From positions 1 to 14,099 of the forward strand of contig JBHLQK010000060.1 of the NCBI GenBank assembly GCA_048884925.1: a stretch of DNA of 14,099 nucleotides, given 5' to 3'. Positions 5,641 through 12,894 of the stretch are shown in pieces (position 1 is the first letter of the stretch; every line of letters begins with the position of its first letter). The notes beneath the pieces are model-generated. The model was not told where the DNA came from. It did not search any database and worked only from the letters and a program-made list of their open reading frames with translations. Both the position numbers and the translations under genes were made by a program. The DNA is from SMTZ1-83 sp048884925 (lineage in GTDB: Archaea; Asgardarchaeota; Thorarchaeia; Thorarchaeales; Thorarchaeaceae).

Positions 5641-6716
5641 GTGCCCCTGAAACCGCTTTGTCCATGGAATGTGATCTCTCCTACAAAGTCTGTCTCCATC
5701 ATTTCTCGTACCTTATCAGGCTCGGTAGTTCTGCCAAGAATCCATGCCAATTTCACAACTGCCGCCTCCGATGTCATGTCATATGCGCTCACTGCTCCAG
5801 CTTCAGCAGCAACTCTCCCAACTTCGTACATTGAGAGGTCTGCCTGACCAAAAGCACATTGCGAACTGATGATAACAAGACAGCCTTGACGCACAGCCTG
5901 TTGAATGGCTCCGGCCATTGCATTCTCTTCTGAGGGAATATTGCCGGCTCCAAAGCCCTCAATCACAATCCCTTGATATCCCATTTCTAGTATCCTAAGA
6001 AGAATCTGTGGTTGGAGTCCGGGAAACACTTTGAGCAGCCATACTCTATTGCTGATTCTCGTATCAAACTTAGGAACGGTGTTTTTGCGTTTCTTTCTCC
6101 CCTCGTAAAGGACAATGTCTCGTGCAAGAACTCCGAGAGGTGTAGGGTCCATTGAGTCGAATGCATCATAGGAGTTGACTCGTAGTTTCTTTACACGAGT
6201 GCCTCGATGGATTTCGCCGTTGAATACTATGCAGGTCTCCGCGATGTCTCCAAAAGCAGCAACTCTAATCGCATCAATTAGGTTGCGCGGACCATCGCTC
6301 CATGGTATCGTTGCAGGTATCTGCGCTCCAGTGAAGACGATTGGCTTTCCAAAGTCCCTGACCATGAAACTCACAGCGGCAGCAGAGTATGCCATTGTGT
6401 CGGTCCCATGCGACACCACGATACCATGAAGATCAGGCAGCTCCTCGTGAATTTCCTTAATAGCTGATGCGAGTTCCTGCCAATGATGGGGTTGTGCATT
6501 TGCTGAATCAAGTTGAAATAGCTCCCTCTGAACCACTTCGACATTGCCCATTCCTTTTGGCAGACTCTCAAGCAATGCGGGCACTGAAAGGCCAGGTCTC
6601 AGCGCCTGCGTCTGTGGGTCGTATACACTCGATATAGTACCCCCTGTGGTAATTAAACAGACTTTGGCAAAATCACTCTGAGGCAATAACTTCACCGAAC
6701 TGGGGAATATTGACAT
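5637..6716 (-). CDS. ansA: Type I L-asparaginase (AnsA-like)
   Basis: The enzyme hydrolyses L-asparagine to aspartate and ammonia. The 359-aa protein has the asparaginase signatures: ITTGGTIS with nucleophile T27, substrate-pocket LDSAN (69-73), SHGTDTMAY with T105 and D106, and GKPIVFTGAQIP with K124, completing the second Thr-Asp-Lys triad. The C-terminal half keeps the family pattern (IEGFGAGNIP, SSQCAFGQADLSMYEVG, DMTSEAAVVKLAW). It lacks the roughly 80-residue N-terminal domain of GatD, the asparaginase-like subunit of archaeal Glu-tRNA(Gln) amidotransferase, and no gatE is nearby, so AnsA is preferred. It is probably cytoplasmic, since no signal peptide is seen. It overlaps the QueG-like gene by GTGA and so forms an operon with it. 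It diverges from the reductase gene over 50 bp. Confidence 0.9.
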   Translation of the reverse strand: MSIFPSSVKLLPQSDFAKVCLITTGGTISSVYDPQTQALRPGLSVPALLESLPKGMGNVEVVQRELFQLDSANAQPHHWQELASAIKEIHEELPDLHGIVVSHGTDTMAYSAAAVSFMVRDFGKPIVFTGAQIPATIPWSDGPRNLIDAIRVAAFGDIAETCIVFNGEIHRGTRVKKLRVNSYDAFDSMDPTPLGVLARDIVLYEGRKKRKNTVPKFDTRISNRVWLLKVFPGLQPQILLRILEMGYQGIVIEGFGAGNIPSEENAMAGAIQQAVRQGCLVIISSQCAFGQADLSMYEVGRVAAEAGAVSAYDMTSEAAVVKLAWILGRTTEPDKVREMMETDFVGEITFHGQSGFRGT

Positions 6717-6766
6717 GATTTATTGGTGTTGTGATACTTCTAAGAACCTGCATACGGTGATATTTA
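6717..6766. promoter_or_regulatory. Compact divergent promoter, ansA / geranylgeranyl reductase
   Basis: Only 50 bp separate the start codons. The plus strand has ATTTATTGG at 6718-6726, predicting a start near 6748 and a short leader carrying GGTGATA (6756-6762) ahead of ATG 6767. The minus strand has TTAAATATC (6758-6766), predicting a start near 6733 ahead of ATG 6716. Each box would lie inside the leader or initiation region of the other gene, so the two promoters should interfere. This is inferred from spacing only. Confidence 0.4.
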
Positions 6767-7969
6767 ATGCATGACTTGGTGGTTGTCGGTGGAGGCCCTG
6801 CAGGCACATCATGTGCAAGGGCTGCAGCACTTGGAGGATTGGATGTTCTACTCATTGAGAAGGATGTTTTCCCTCGTGACAAGCTTTGTGCTGGCGCCCT
6901 GACACAGCGAGTCACAGGACTGCTGGATTTTAATATTGATCCTGTTGTGGAACGACGATTCTCTGGTGGAAGAGTATATTCAAGCTCGGGAGACTGCCTT
7001 GAACTTAGACGGAATAAATACGCGGGTTGTCTGGTAAAGCGAGCTATGTTTGATAGCTTCTTGCTTGATAAAGCAAGGGATGCTGGTGTGGAGGTCACGG
7101 AAGGCTCCAAGGCTGTTGGAGTCGAACAGACAAGATCTGCAGTGCGCGTGCTTACTCTTGGCGACTCATACAAAGCTCAACTCCTTGTTGGTGCAGATGG
7201 AGTGAATGGGATAGTTGCTAAGCAGGTAGGTGTACACACCAGATGGAAGTCAGAATCAGTAGCTCTTTGTATTGCCGCGGATATTTCCGTTGATGAGGAT
7301 GAAATCAATCGCTGTATGTCATTTTCAGACGCAGATGACTCGATAGGGCTTGATCTCCATTTTGGAGTTGTTGAGAGGGGTTATGGATGGTGCATCCCAA
7401 AGAAAGACGAGCTGAACATTGGCATTGGTTGCAGGATGGACAAAGCAGCTAATCTTCGAGACCGCTGGAAGGCGTTTGTAAAGAGAGTAGAAAAGCAGAA
7501 GGGACTGAGCTTGAATCATCCCAGCTATACCGCATTTCGTGTCCCTTTTGGCCCTCCCAAGAACGCATATGTTGCTAGGAGAACCATGATTGTAGGCGAT
7601 GCAGCAGGACTTGTGTCTCCTGTTTCTGGCGAAGGAATATTCTATGCTATCAAATCCGGCCAATTAGCTGCAAGTGTGGCGTGTGAGGCTGCTGAGATGA
7701 AGAAGCCATATCATGTCATGACCTATGGAGCTTCACTCAGTAAGACCCTCTTGAAGGAGTTGTCTGCAGCCCAGTTCTTTGCAGAGATGCTGCATAAGTC
7801 GATTAGAAACGCGGATCTTGTAATTCAAATTGCACAGGAGGATCCAATCATGCGTGAATACTTCATCGACATAATGGCAGGAACAAGACCGCTCGAAAAG
7901 GTAAAAAGGGACATAATGAAGCGAATGGCAATTAGTCATCCGCTGAATGCACTCAAGCTGAGATTCTAG
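6767..7969 (+). CDS. Geranylgeranyl reductase family FAD-dependent oxidoreductase
   Basis: The 400-aa flavoprotein belongs to the family that saturates the isoprenoid chains of archaeal membrane lipids. Motifs: Rossmann VVVGGGPAGTSCARAA (residues 5-20), the family CAGALTQR (40-47) near the flavin, VGADGVNGIVAK (140-151), YGWCIPK (205-211), equivalent to the YxWxFPK substrate-channel motif, and the second FAD motif GDAAGLVSPVSGEGI (276-290). Length is normal. No signal peptide is seen; the C terminus may lie at the membrane surface. The start is supported by GGTGATA 4 nt upstream. The exact substrate (digeranylgeranylglyceryl phospholipid, menaquinone tail or other) cannot be fixed, because the family is large. 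The stop codon TAG overlaps the RNase Z stop on the other strand. Confidence 0.9.
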   Translation: MHDLVVVGGGPAGTSCARAAALGGLDVLLIEKDVFPRDKLCAGALTQRVTGLLDFNIDPVVERRFSGGRVYSSSGDCLELRRNKYAGCLVKRAMFDSFLLDKARDAGVEVTEGSKAVGVEQTRSAVRVLTLGDSYKAQLLVGADGVNGIVAKQVGVHTRWKSESVALCIAADISVDEDEINRCMSFSDADDSIGLDLHFGVVERGYGWCIPKKDELNIGIGCRMDKAANLRDRWKAFVKRVEKQKGLSLNHPSYTAFRVPFGPPKNAYVARRTMIVGDAAGLVSPVSGEGIFYAIKSGQLAASVACEAAEMKKPYHVMTYGASLSKTLLKELSAAQFFAEMLHKSIRNADLVIQIAQEDPIMREYFIDIMAGTRPLEKVKRDIMKRMAISHPLNALKLRF

Positions 7970-8913
7970 CTGGTCCGATGATGATTCGAAACTATGGTTT
8001 TACCATCTGCATTAAGCTTCATCCTCATCATGTCGCTCGCTAGTATTGTATTTGGGAAGATTGCCCGAGCTTCGTCAAGTATCGACTGCCCATTCTCATA
8101 CCGGGGGCTATAGTGCGTGACCACCAGCATTCCAACTCTAGAAGACTTGGCAACTTGGGCTGCCGAAGCTGCAGTCATGTGACCCCTGTCTTCCGCTAAA
8201 TCTGAGTGCTCCGAAGTGTACATGGCTTCTGATATTAGCACGTTTGCATCATTTGCCGCCTCTCGCAGCGTGTCACAAGGTCGTGTGTCACCCGTATAGA
8301 CTATCTTTAGCGGCGGGGGTTTGGGGCTTGTGACGTCGTCAGGACTAATCTCTGTCCCGTTGGCAAGTTTGACTGATTTGCCGTCTGCAAGTTTTCCCCA
8401 TAGTGGACCCACTGGAACTCCCATTTTCTTTGCTGCTTCAGGATTGAACTCTCCTGTAGGTCGCTGATATGTCAGCTCATAGCCAAATGCTAAACCTCTA
8501 TGGTCCACCTCAAAAGCTCGTACCTGCAGATTATCAGCATTGAAAAGAATTCCACTTTTGATGCCATAGACTGTTGTCTTGAAGGTGGTTCCTAGATTTA
8601 TAGTGGCTTGGTTCATTTTGACATACGGAATCAACTCAGGAGGCCCATAGATCTCTAGAGGCTTGATGCGACCGAGGAGTGAGAATCTTAGCAGCAAACC
8701 ACCCAAACCTAGAACATGATCGCCATGCATATGTGATATCAAGATGGACATCTTCTTGTTCTGACCTAGGCCAGCCATCTCAAACTGCCGTTGTGTATCT
8801 TCACCGCAGTCTAGCATTAGATTCCAGCCGCTGTGGCGTACTACAATGCTTGGGTGGTTTCTCCCAGCAGTTGGTATTGATCCGCCTGTGCCTAGGAAGA
8901 TAATGTCAATCAC
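7966..8913 (-). CDS. rnz: Ribonuclease Z (tRNase Z)
   Basis: RNase Z is a metallo-beta-lactamase-fold endonuclease that trims the 3' trailer of pre-tRNAs. With the start at GTG 8913 it has 315 aa, the normal short form. The N terminus reads MIDIIFLGTGGSIPT. The zinc motif SHMHGDH gives H61, H63, D65 and H66. Downstream are the HRGLAFGYE stretch, YTGDTRPC with the metal-bridging Asp, the HMTAASAAQVAKSS helix and VTHYSPRY with the last His. The open frame runs on to 9099, but the extra 62 residues do not belong to the family and overlap the upstream regulator. GTG 8913 has GGTGG about 4 nt ahead. It follows the tandem-HTH gene by 61 bp and converges on the reductase gene with a shared CTAG. Confidence 0.95.
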   Translation of the reverse strand: MIDIIFLGTGGSIPTAGRNHPSIVVRHSGWNLMLDCGEDTQRQFEMAGLGQNKKMSILISHMHGDHVLGLGGLLLRFSLLGRIKPLEIYGPPELIPYVKMNQATINLGTTFKTTVYGIKSGILFNADNLQVRAFEVDHRGLAFGYELTYQRPTGEFNPEAAKKMGVPVGPLWGKLADGKSVKLANGTEISPDDVTSPKPPPLKIVYTGDTRPCDTLREAANDANVLISEAMYTSEHSDLAEDRGHMTAASAAQVAKSSRVGMLVVTHYSPRYENGQSILDEARAIFPNTILASDMMRMKLNADGKTIVSNHHRTS

Positions 8914-8974
8914 TATGCCACCGTACGAATCGGTCACTAACAAACCAAGATATGAGTTACGACTATGGCGGATT

Positions 8975-10303
8975 CTATGCAAGATCGACCGGTATTGTAC
9001 TTCTCTTGGCCTCTCGACGAATCCGTCTAAACGACCGTGCATCGAAAAAGTCGCCTTGATTCCACTTCCATGCATGTTCACGGCGATTGAACATGGCATC
9101 AGCCTTGTATGTTTCCTCAGTTCCAGCAGAAATCACATGCGCAGAGTAATCATCTATCCGAGACATCCAGTTGGCAAGAGCTTCAATTAATCCTTCAGAT
9201 GCACCAGGAGGTAATGCTGCCATCTGGAGAACTCTCTTCTCAGAGGTTTCTAGGTTCACTAGCCTGGTCAGATAAGTCACAGGTAGAAGCCTCCATGCCG
9301 TTAGAATGTTTCCGGCACATTCGGGTTCAGATAGGACAAGAACTCTATCTGTTAGGTATGGAACTCTTACTCGAGTTCGGGGAACAACTACCTTGTCCTC
9401 CAGCAGAGAAGCCCGCTTTCGAAAAGCTGTACTATCAGATAGGCCAGTGGCATTGACAATCTGATTTGCTGTGGCATCAAAATTGACGACAAGTTCATCG
9501 ATAATCTTGAGATCTGCTGGTGTGAAATATATTCGCTCCTCAGTTGGTGAAGAGTCGCTGATGATGATATCACTATCACTTTTTCTTATCTGAGTGGACC
9601 AATGGAACTTGTCAAAGACCCAGCCAACTCGTGGCTTGCAGTACTTCCCATTGAACCTCGACTGTCCAGCTGAGAGTTTCCATGCAGAGGCTCTTGTTGA
9701 TGTGCTTCTAAGGGACCGAATCATGTCTAGGAGACCGCCTATCCTCTCGCTAGGAAGAGTGGCCACCAAGAGAACAAGTGGTTCGGATCCATCCACGAAA
9801 AGAGTTTTGGTGATATAGGGTGAAGAAAGAACTAGTTCAGGAGTTTCAAGAATCACAAGCACTCGCTCAAGTCCTAATTTGGATGCATTAAGGGCGCCCT
9901 CCATCCGAAGAACCTCAGCCCGTCGAAGGCGTTGGACTGCGCGTCTGGCTTGTGAGTAACTCAGTCCTGCTTTTGCGGCTAGCTGTCTAATTCCTATTCC
10001 AGGTCCGTTGAGACTCTCAGTCAGAACAGACTGCTCGGTTTCGCTGAAAATGGAAACATTCCGTTGCCAGATCTCCTCAATAAGCGACCAAACATCCTTT
10101 TGCGTAATCAGCTCTACTCCACCTAGCGCTTCTACCTCATTGAGTCGTGTCTTTAAGGCCATGCAAAGACTCCCACGATGACTCTCAGCAATCTGCAGCA
10201 ACTGGTCTATTTCTGGTCCATGCTGAAACAAATCCAGCTCCTTCTTTTCCTCCAAGCCACATATTATCTTGATGAGAGTCCTAGCATCATGAGAGAAATT
10301 CAT
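8975..10303 (-). CDS. Tandem winged-helix transcription regulator (Lrp/TrmB-like, two HTH units)
   Basis: This 442-aa protein has two similar halves. The first winged helix lies at residues 86-137 (FSETEQSVLTES, then LAAKAGLSYSQARRAVQRLRR), followed by an alpha/beta segment at 141-202 (LERVLVILETP, LVLLVATLPSERIGGLLDMI). The second winged helix lies at 260-312 (FTPADLKIIDELV, then NATGLSDSTAFRKRASLLE), followed by another alpha/beta segment at 320-382 (DRVLVLSEP, VLQMAALPPGASEGLIEAL). The layout looks like a duplicated Lrp/AsnC-type unit in a single chain, which could act as a built-in dimer. About 85 N-terminal residues form a helical domain I do not recognise. ATG 10303 is chosen as start; GTG 10330, with GGAGG 9 nt upstream, and GTG 10402 are in frame and possible. 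It follows the TrmB gene closely. Target genes are unknown. Confidence 0.78.
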   Translation of the reverse strand: MNFSHDARTLIKIICGLEEKKELDLFQHGPEIDQLLQIAESHRGSLCMALKTRLNEVEALGGVELITQKDVWSLIEEIWQRNVSIFSETEQSVLTESLNGPGIGIRQLAAKAGLSYSQARRAVQRLRRAEVLRMEGALNASKLGLERVLVILETPELVLSSPYITKTLFVDGSEPLVLLVATLPSERIGGLLDMIRSLRSTSTRASAWKLSAGQSRFNGKYCKPRVGWVFDKFHWSTQIRKSDSDIIISDSSPTEERIYFTPADLKIIDELVVNFDATANQIVNATGLSDSTAFRKRASLLEDKVVVPRTRVRVPYLTDRVLVLSEPECAGNILTAWRLLPVTYLTRLVNLETSEKRVLQMAALPPGASEGLIEALANWMSRIDDYSAHVISAGTEETYKADAMFNRREHAWKWNQGDFFDARSFRRIRREAKRSTIPVDLA

Positions 10304-10410
10304 TGTCTTTACTTCCGTTGATGTCAGCACCTCTGATGGCCTCCAAAGTAGTTTGTAATATTTGCCCGATACTGCGTTCAGGAAGACCAATAAAAGGTCC
10401 ACAGAGAGTT

Positions 10411-11169
10411 CTAGACTGACTGAGAGTCACTCCACAAGGATTCAAAGTAAGCTGATGCCATTGCTGCGAATACTGGTGCTGATGAGTAGATGCCAAGAAA
10501 CTCCCTCTCGGTGTCACTGGCAGCAATCATGATTAGTGTCTGCCTGTTATCGATTACTAGCCCTGCACCAAATACTCTATCACGTGTTCGGACTTGGAAA
10601 CCCTTTGGAATGATAGGCTTGAGTGTTGAATCGATGTGCGAAGTGAGGACTCTTACCCTGCCCGCTTTTACGGTGAGCACCTTGTCGATAACAGGGGATA
10701 TATCCTCAGCTTCTATCGCGAGGGTGGGGACTGATAATAGAACTGAGTCTCGCGATGAATCGAGCATTTCTAACGCCTTAGCCAGGATAGCAGCTCTTCC
10801 GTGTAATAGCCATACATCCCTTGTAGTAGCTGTTGTTTCCTGTTCAAAGAGTGGCTGAAGCTCATCTACAACCTGCTTGCTTGCTGTTTCGATTCTCTGC
10901 TCCAAATCCAGTCGCACTAATTGAACAATCTCAGACGGCGATTTTGCAGTATAGAGTGTCGGTCGCCCTTTGCTGACTGTGATGAATCCTTTCTCTTCAA
11001 GGCGGCCCAGCACGTCATATATTCTCGAATAGGGCACCTGGGACTTGGAACTGATGTCAGACGCAGCCATCTGAGGTCCACCAGCAATCATAGTCAGATA
11101 TGCATTAGTTTCATACTCTGTGAGCCCAAGCTCTTTCAGGGCTTTTAGAGTTGCATCACTGACAGACAT
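10411..11169 (-). CDS. TrmB-family transcription regulator
   Basis: The 252-aa protein opens with the TrmB winged helix: LKALKELGLTEYETNAYLTMI (residues 8-28), then ASDISSKSQVPYSRIYDVLGRLEEKGFI and KGRPTLYTAKSPSEIV. A coiled region (about 78-105) follows, then an alpha/beta effector domain to the end. TrmB proteins are archaeal repressors or activators that often sense sugars through the C-terminal domain; the ligand here is unknown. The open frame starts at 11244, but ATG 11169 fits the family N terminus and has GGTGA 3 nt ahead. The upstream frame would also overlap the pyrophosphatase gene. Two perfect palindromes lie in the 53-bp gap upstream and suggest autoregulation. It precedes the tandem-HTH regulator and may be cotranscribed with it. 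Confidence 0.88.
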   Translation of the reverse strand: MSVSDATLKALKELGLTEYETNAYLTMIAGGPQMAASDISSKSQVPYSRIYDVLGRLEEKGFITVSKGRPTLYTAKSPSEIVQLVRLDLEQRIETASKQVVDELQPLFEQETTATTRDVWLLHGRAAILAKALEMLDSSRDSVLLSVPTLAIEAEDISPVIDKVLTVKAGRVRVLTSHIDSTLKPIIPKGFQVRTRDRVFGAGLVIDNRQTLIMIAASDTEREFLGIYSSAPVFAAMASAYFESLWSDSQSV

Positions 11170-11173
11170 TGTC

Positions 11174-11188
11174 ACCACTGTGAGTGGT
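11174..11188. repeat. Perfect palindrome 1 near TrmB start (possible operator)
   Basis: ACCACT-GTG-AGTGGT is a 6-bp perfect inverted repeat with a 3-nt centre, ending 4 nt upstream of the TrmB ATG. It overlaps the transcription start predicted from the TTAATA box near 11202-11207. That position suits a repressor site. It could also form an mRNA hairpin beside the Shine-Dalgarno sequence. Confidence 0.45.
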
Positions 11189-11200
11189 AAAATGACGTGG

Positions 11201-11208
11201 CCTATTAA
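11201..11208 (-). promoter_or_regulatory. TATA-like box of the TrmB gene
   Basis: The minus strand reads TTAATAGG here, between the two palindromes and about 35 bp ahead of the TrmB ATG. It would give a leader of roughly 10 nt. The match is modest and assigned by eye. Confidence 0.35.
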
Positions 11209-11224
11209 GTGATTCCAAATCACT
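11208..11224. repeat. Perfect palindrome 2 between pyrophosphatase and TrmB genes
   Basis: AGTGATT-CCA-AATCACT is a 7-bp perfect inverted repeat with a 3-nt centre. It directly abuts and overlaps the TAG stop of the HAM1-family gene and lies just upstream of the TrmB TATA-like box. It could be an operator half of a pair with palindrome 1, or a 3' stem-loop of the upstream transcript. Confidence 0.45.
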
Positions 11225-11786
11225 AGTACTTCTCGACATACCATTCGAGGAACTTGCGAAAAGCCTCGGTTCGATGAGATATCTTGATCTTCTCGTCCAT
11301 GGAGAGCTGAGCATAGGTTCTGGTCTCACCCTCAGGAATGAATATCGGATCATATCCGAAGCCTCCTTCACCCATTGGCTCGGTCGTGATATCCCCATAT
11401 ACAGTACCTATGAAATACCTAAAGACCCATCCGTTTGCAAAGCCAACAGCTGTATCGAAGTAGGCGTCCCTATCATCAACTCCCTCCATCAACTTCAGGA
11501 CTCCCTCAATTCCGATTGACTCAAGAACATATCTTGCTGTCGGACCCGGAAATCCGTTCAATGCTTCAATAGCTAAAGAAGTATCATCCACTACAACAGC
11601 ACGTTTGAGCTTGCCGTATGCGTACTTGGCAGCCTCCAAAGCTACATTTCCCACGCTATGAGAACGAACCTCATACTTGGATAGGTCAGTTGTTTCAAAT
11701 GGCACGCCATACTCCTCAAACAGTGGAGTGAGCTCCTTTATCTTGTGCTCATTCTGTGTTACTAGAACTAAGCTATCCCTTGACAT
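11223..11786 (-). CDS. XTP/dITP pyrophosphatase (HAM1/RdgB family)
   Basis: House-cleaning enzyme that hydrolyses non-canonical purine nucleoside triphosphates (XTP, ITP, dITP) to monophosphates and pyrophosphate. The 187-aa protein matches HAM1: VTQNEHKIKEL (residues 9-19) for triphosphate binding, VDDTSLAIEALNGFPGPTARYV (66-87), EGGFGYDPIFIPEG and the C-terminal EKIKISHRTEAFRKF. The usual (E/D)DSGL motif reads DDTSL, so the Gly is Ser; the catalytic-site acidic residues are kept. The ATG start lies 14 nt inside the end of the LLM gene and has AAGGAGA about 10 nt upstream. It is the last gene of the M20-LLM-HAM1 operon, before a 53-bp gap and TrmB. Confidence 0.93.
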   Translation of the reverse strand: MSRDSLVLVTQNEHKIKELTPLFEEYGVPFETTDLSKYEVRSHSVGNVALEAAKYAYGKLKRAVVVDDTSLAIEALNGFPGPTARYVLESIGIEGVLKLMEGVDDRDAYFDTAVGFANGWVFRYFIGTVYGDITTEPMGEGGFGYDPIFIPEGETRTYAQLSMDEKIKISHRTEAFRKFLEWYVEKY

Positions 11787-12894
11787 AGGCCAATATCTCC
11801 TTCAATACCTTGTAGGAACTCTTGACTCGCTCTAGATCGAACATACCTGTGACGTTCCAAAGTATTATGTGATTCAATCCAGCGCGTGCATACTCCTCAA
11901 GCATCTTGATTATTGTTTCTGCATCACCTGAGATATAGAATTCATCAAGGACTTCGTCTGGAATTTGCTCAATAGCTTGGAGTGTCTGCTCTCTGCTGTA
12001 TCTCATTGGAATGTAGTCCGCGAATACGTTGAAATCGCCAAATGGATGCTCAAAGCCCAATCGCTCCCACGACTCGGAAGATAACCCAAGAGCAAATGTC
12101 TTTGCGATTGGATTCTGTTTCATCGTCTTTATGGCTGAAGGATCCTCATCCAGAATACACCAATTCCAGAATGCAGCAGTGAAAGGGCCGGTCTTATCGA
12201 GTTTCTTCCTGTGATTCTTGATTTCCTTGAACTTCTCACCATATTCTTTCGGCGTGAGAAGCGTGGGAATCCAGCCATCACCATACTCTGCAGTAATCTT
12301 GAGCGTCTTGGGTCCACGTGCTGCAATCCAGATTGGGGGAGGCCGGTCTGGGTCAAGTGGACGGAGGGACATCACTGCATTCTTCATTTTCCAGAACTTC
12401 CCATCGAAATCGAATGGCTCGGAGGTCTCCCAAACTTTTCGAATGATTTGAAGTGCTTCTCTGAGTTTTCCAACCTGACCTGAATAGCTTAGGCCATATG
12501 GTTCGATATTCTCTATCTCGCCGGCACCAATACCCAGGATTGTCCTGCCATTACTGATGTGGTCTAAAGTGAGGAATGTCTGTGCGATAAGCACTGGGTG
12601 TCTTCGAATTGGTTCAGTGACTGCAGACACAAGCTTCACATTCTCGGTAGCTGCAGCGCAGGCGGCCATGATAGTGAATATCTCATAGAACGTATGAGGA
12701 GACTTCTGGAGGAACGAGAGAGGAGTCACATCTCCTGTCCAGATGCTCTCGGGTAGGAATCCTGCAAAGTGGTCGGGAAAGGCCATGCTGTCATATCCCA
12801 ACGAGTCTATTGTCTTGGCATTTCTTAACACATTCTCATACGGCGGGAGGAATGGTCCGGGTGCACCTATCTCCAAGTCATGTATGTCTGTCAT
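11773..12894 (-). CDS. LLM-class F420-dependent oxidoreductase
   Basis: The 373-aa protein is a luciferase-like TIM-barrel enzyme of the F420-using type. Recognisable are GYDSMAFPDHFAGF (residues 33-46), MAACAAATENVKLVSAVTEPIRRHPVLIAQ (76-105), the signature ISNGRTILGIGAGEIENIEPYG (113-134), the central REALQIIRKVW, then PPIWIAARGPKTLKITAEYGDGWIPT, and the C-terminal GLNHIILWNVTG. It most resembles ketoreductase/methylene-H4MPT-reductase-like LLM enzymes; at 373 aa it is longer than typical Mer (about 320-330), so Mer itself is not claimed. The substrate is unknown. The ATG follows the M20 stop with zero spacing (TAGATG), and the Shine-Dalgarno AAGGTGAT lies in the last M20 codons. It overlaps the next gene by 14 nt, so translation of all three is likely coupled. 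Confidence 0.9.
   Translation of the reverse strand: MTDIHDLEIGAPGPFLPPYENVLRNAKTIDSLGYDSMAFPDHFAGFLPESIWTGDVTPLSFLQKSPHTFYEIFTIMAACAAATENVKLVSAVTEPIRRHPVLIAQTFLTLDHISNGRTILGIGAGEIENIEPYGLSYSGQVGKLREALQIIRKVWETSEPFDFDGKFWKMKNAVMSLRPLDPDRPPPIWIAARGPKTLKITAEYGDGWIPTLLTPKEYGEKFKEIKNHRKKLDKTGPFTAAFWNWCILDEDPSAIKTMKQNPIAKTFALGLSSESWERLGFEHPFGDFNVFADYIPMRYSREQTLQAIEQIPDEVLDEFYISGDAETIIKMLEEYARAGLNHIILWNVTGMFDLERVKSSYKVLKEILAYVKG

Noticed and set aside
5637..6716. GatD, the Glu-tRNA(Gln) amidotransferase subunit
   Set aside because: The N-terminal GatD domain is absent (TGGTI begins at residue 24) and no gatE is adjacent; type I asparaginase fits better.
8914..9099. N-terminal 62-residue extension of RNase Z
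   Set aside because: It precedes the conserved first strand, overlaps the upstream regulator's 3' end, and GTG 8913 has a GGTGG site.
11773..12894. Methylene-H4MPT reductase (Mer)
   Set aside because: The protein is LLM class but longer than Mer and no methanogenesis or C1 genes are nearby; only the class is assigned.
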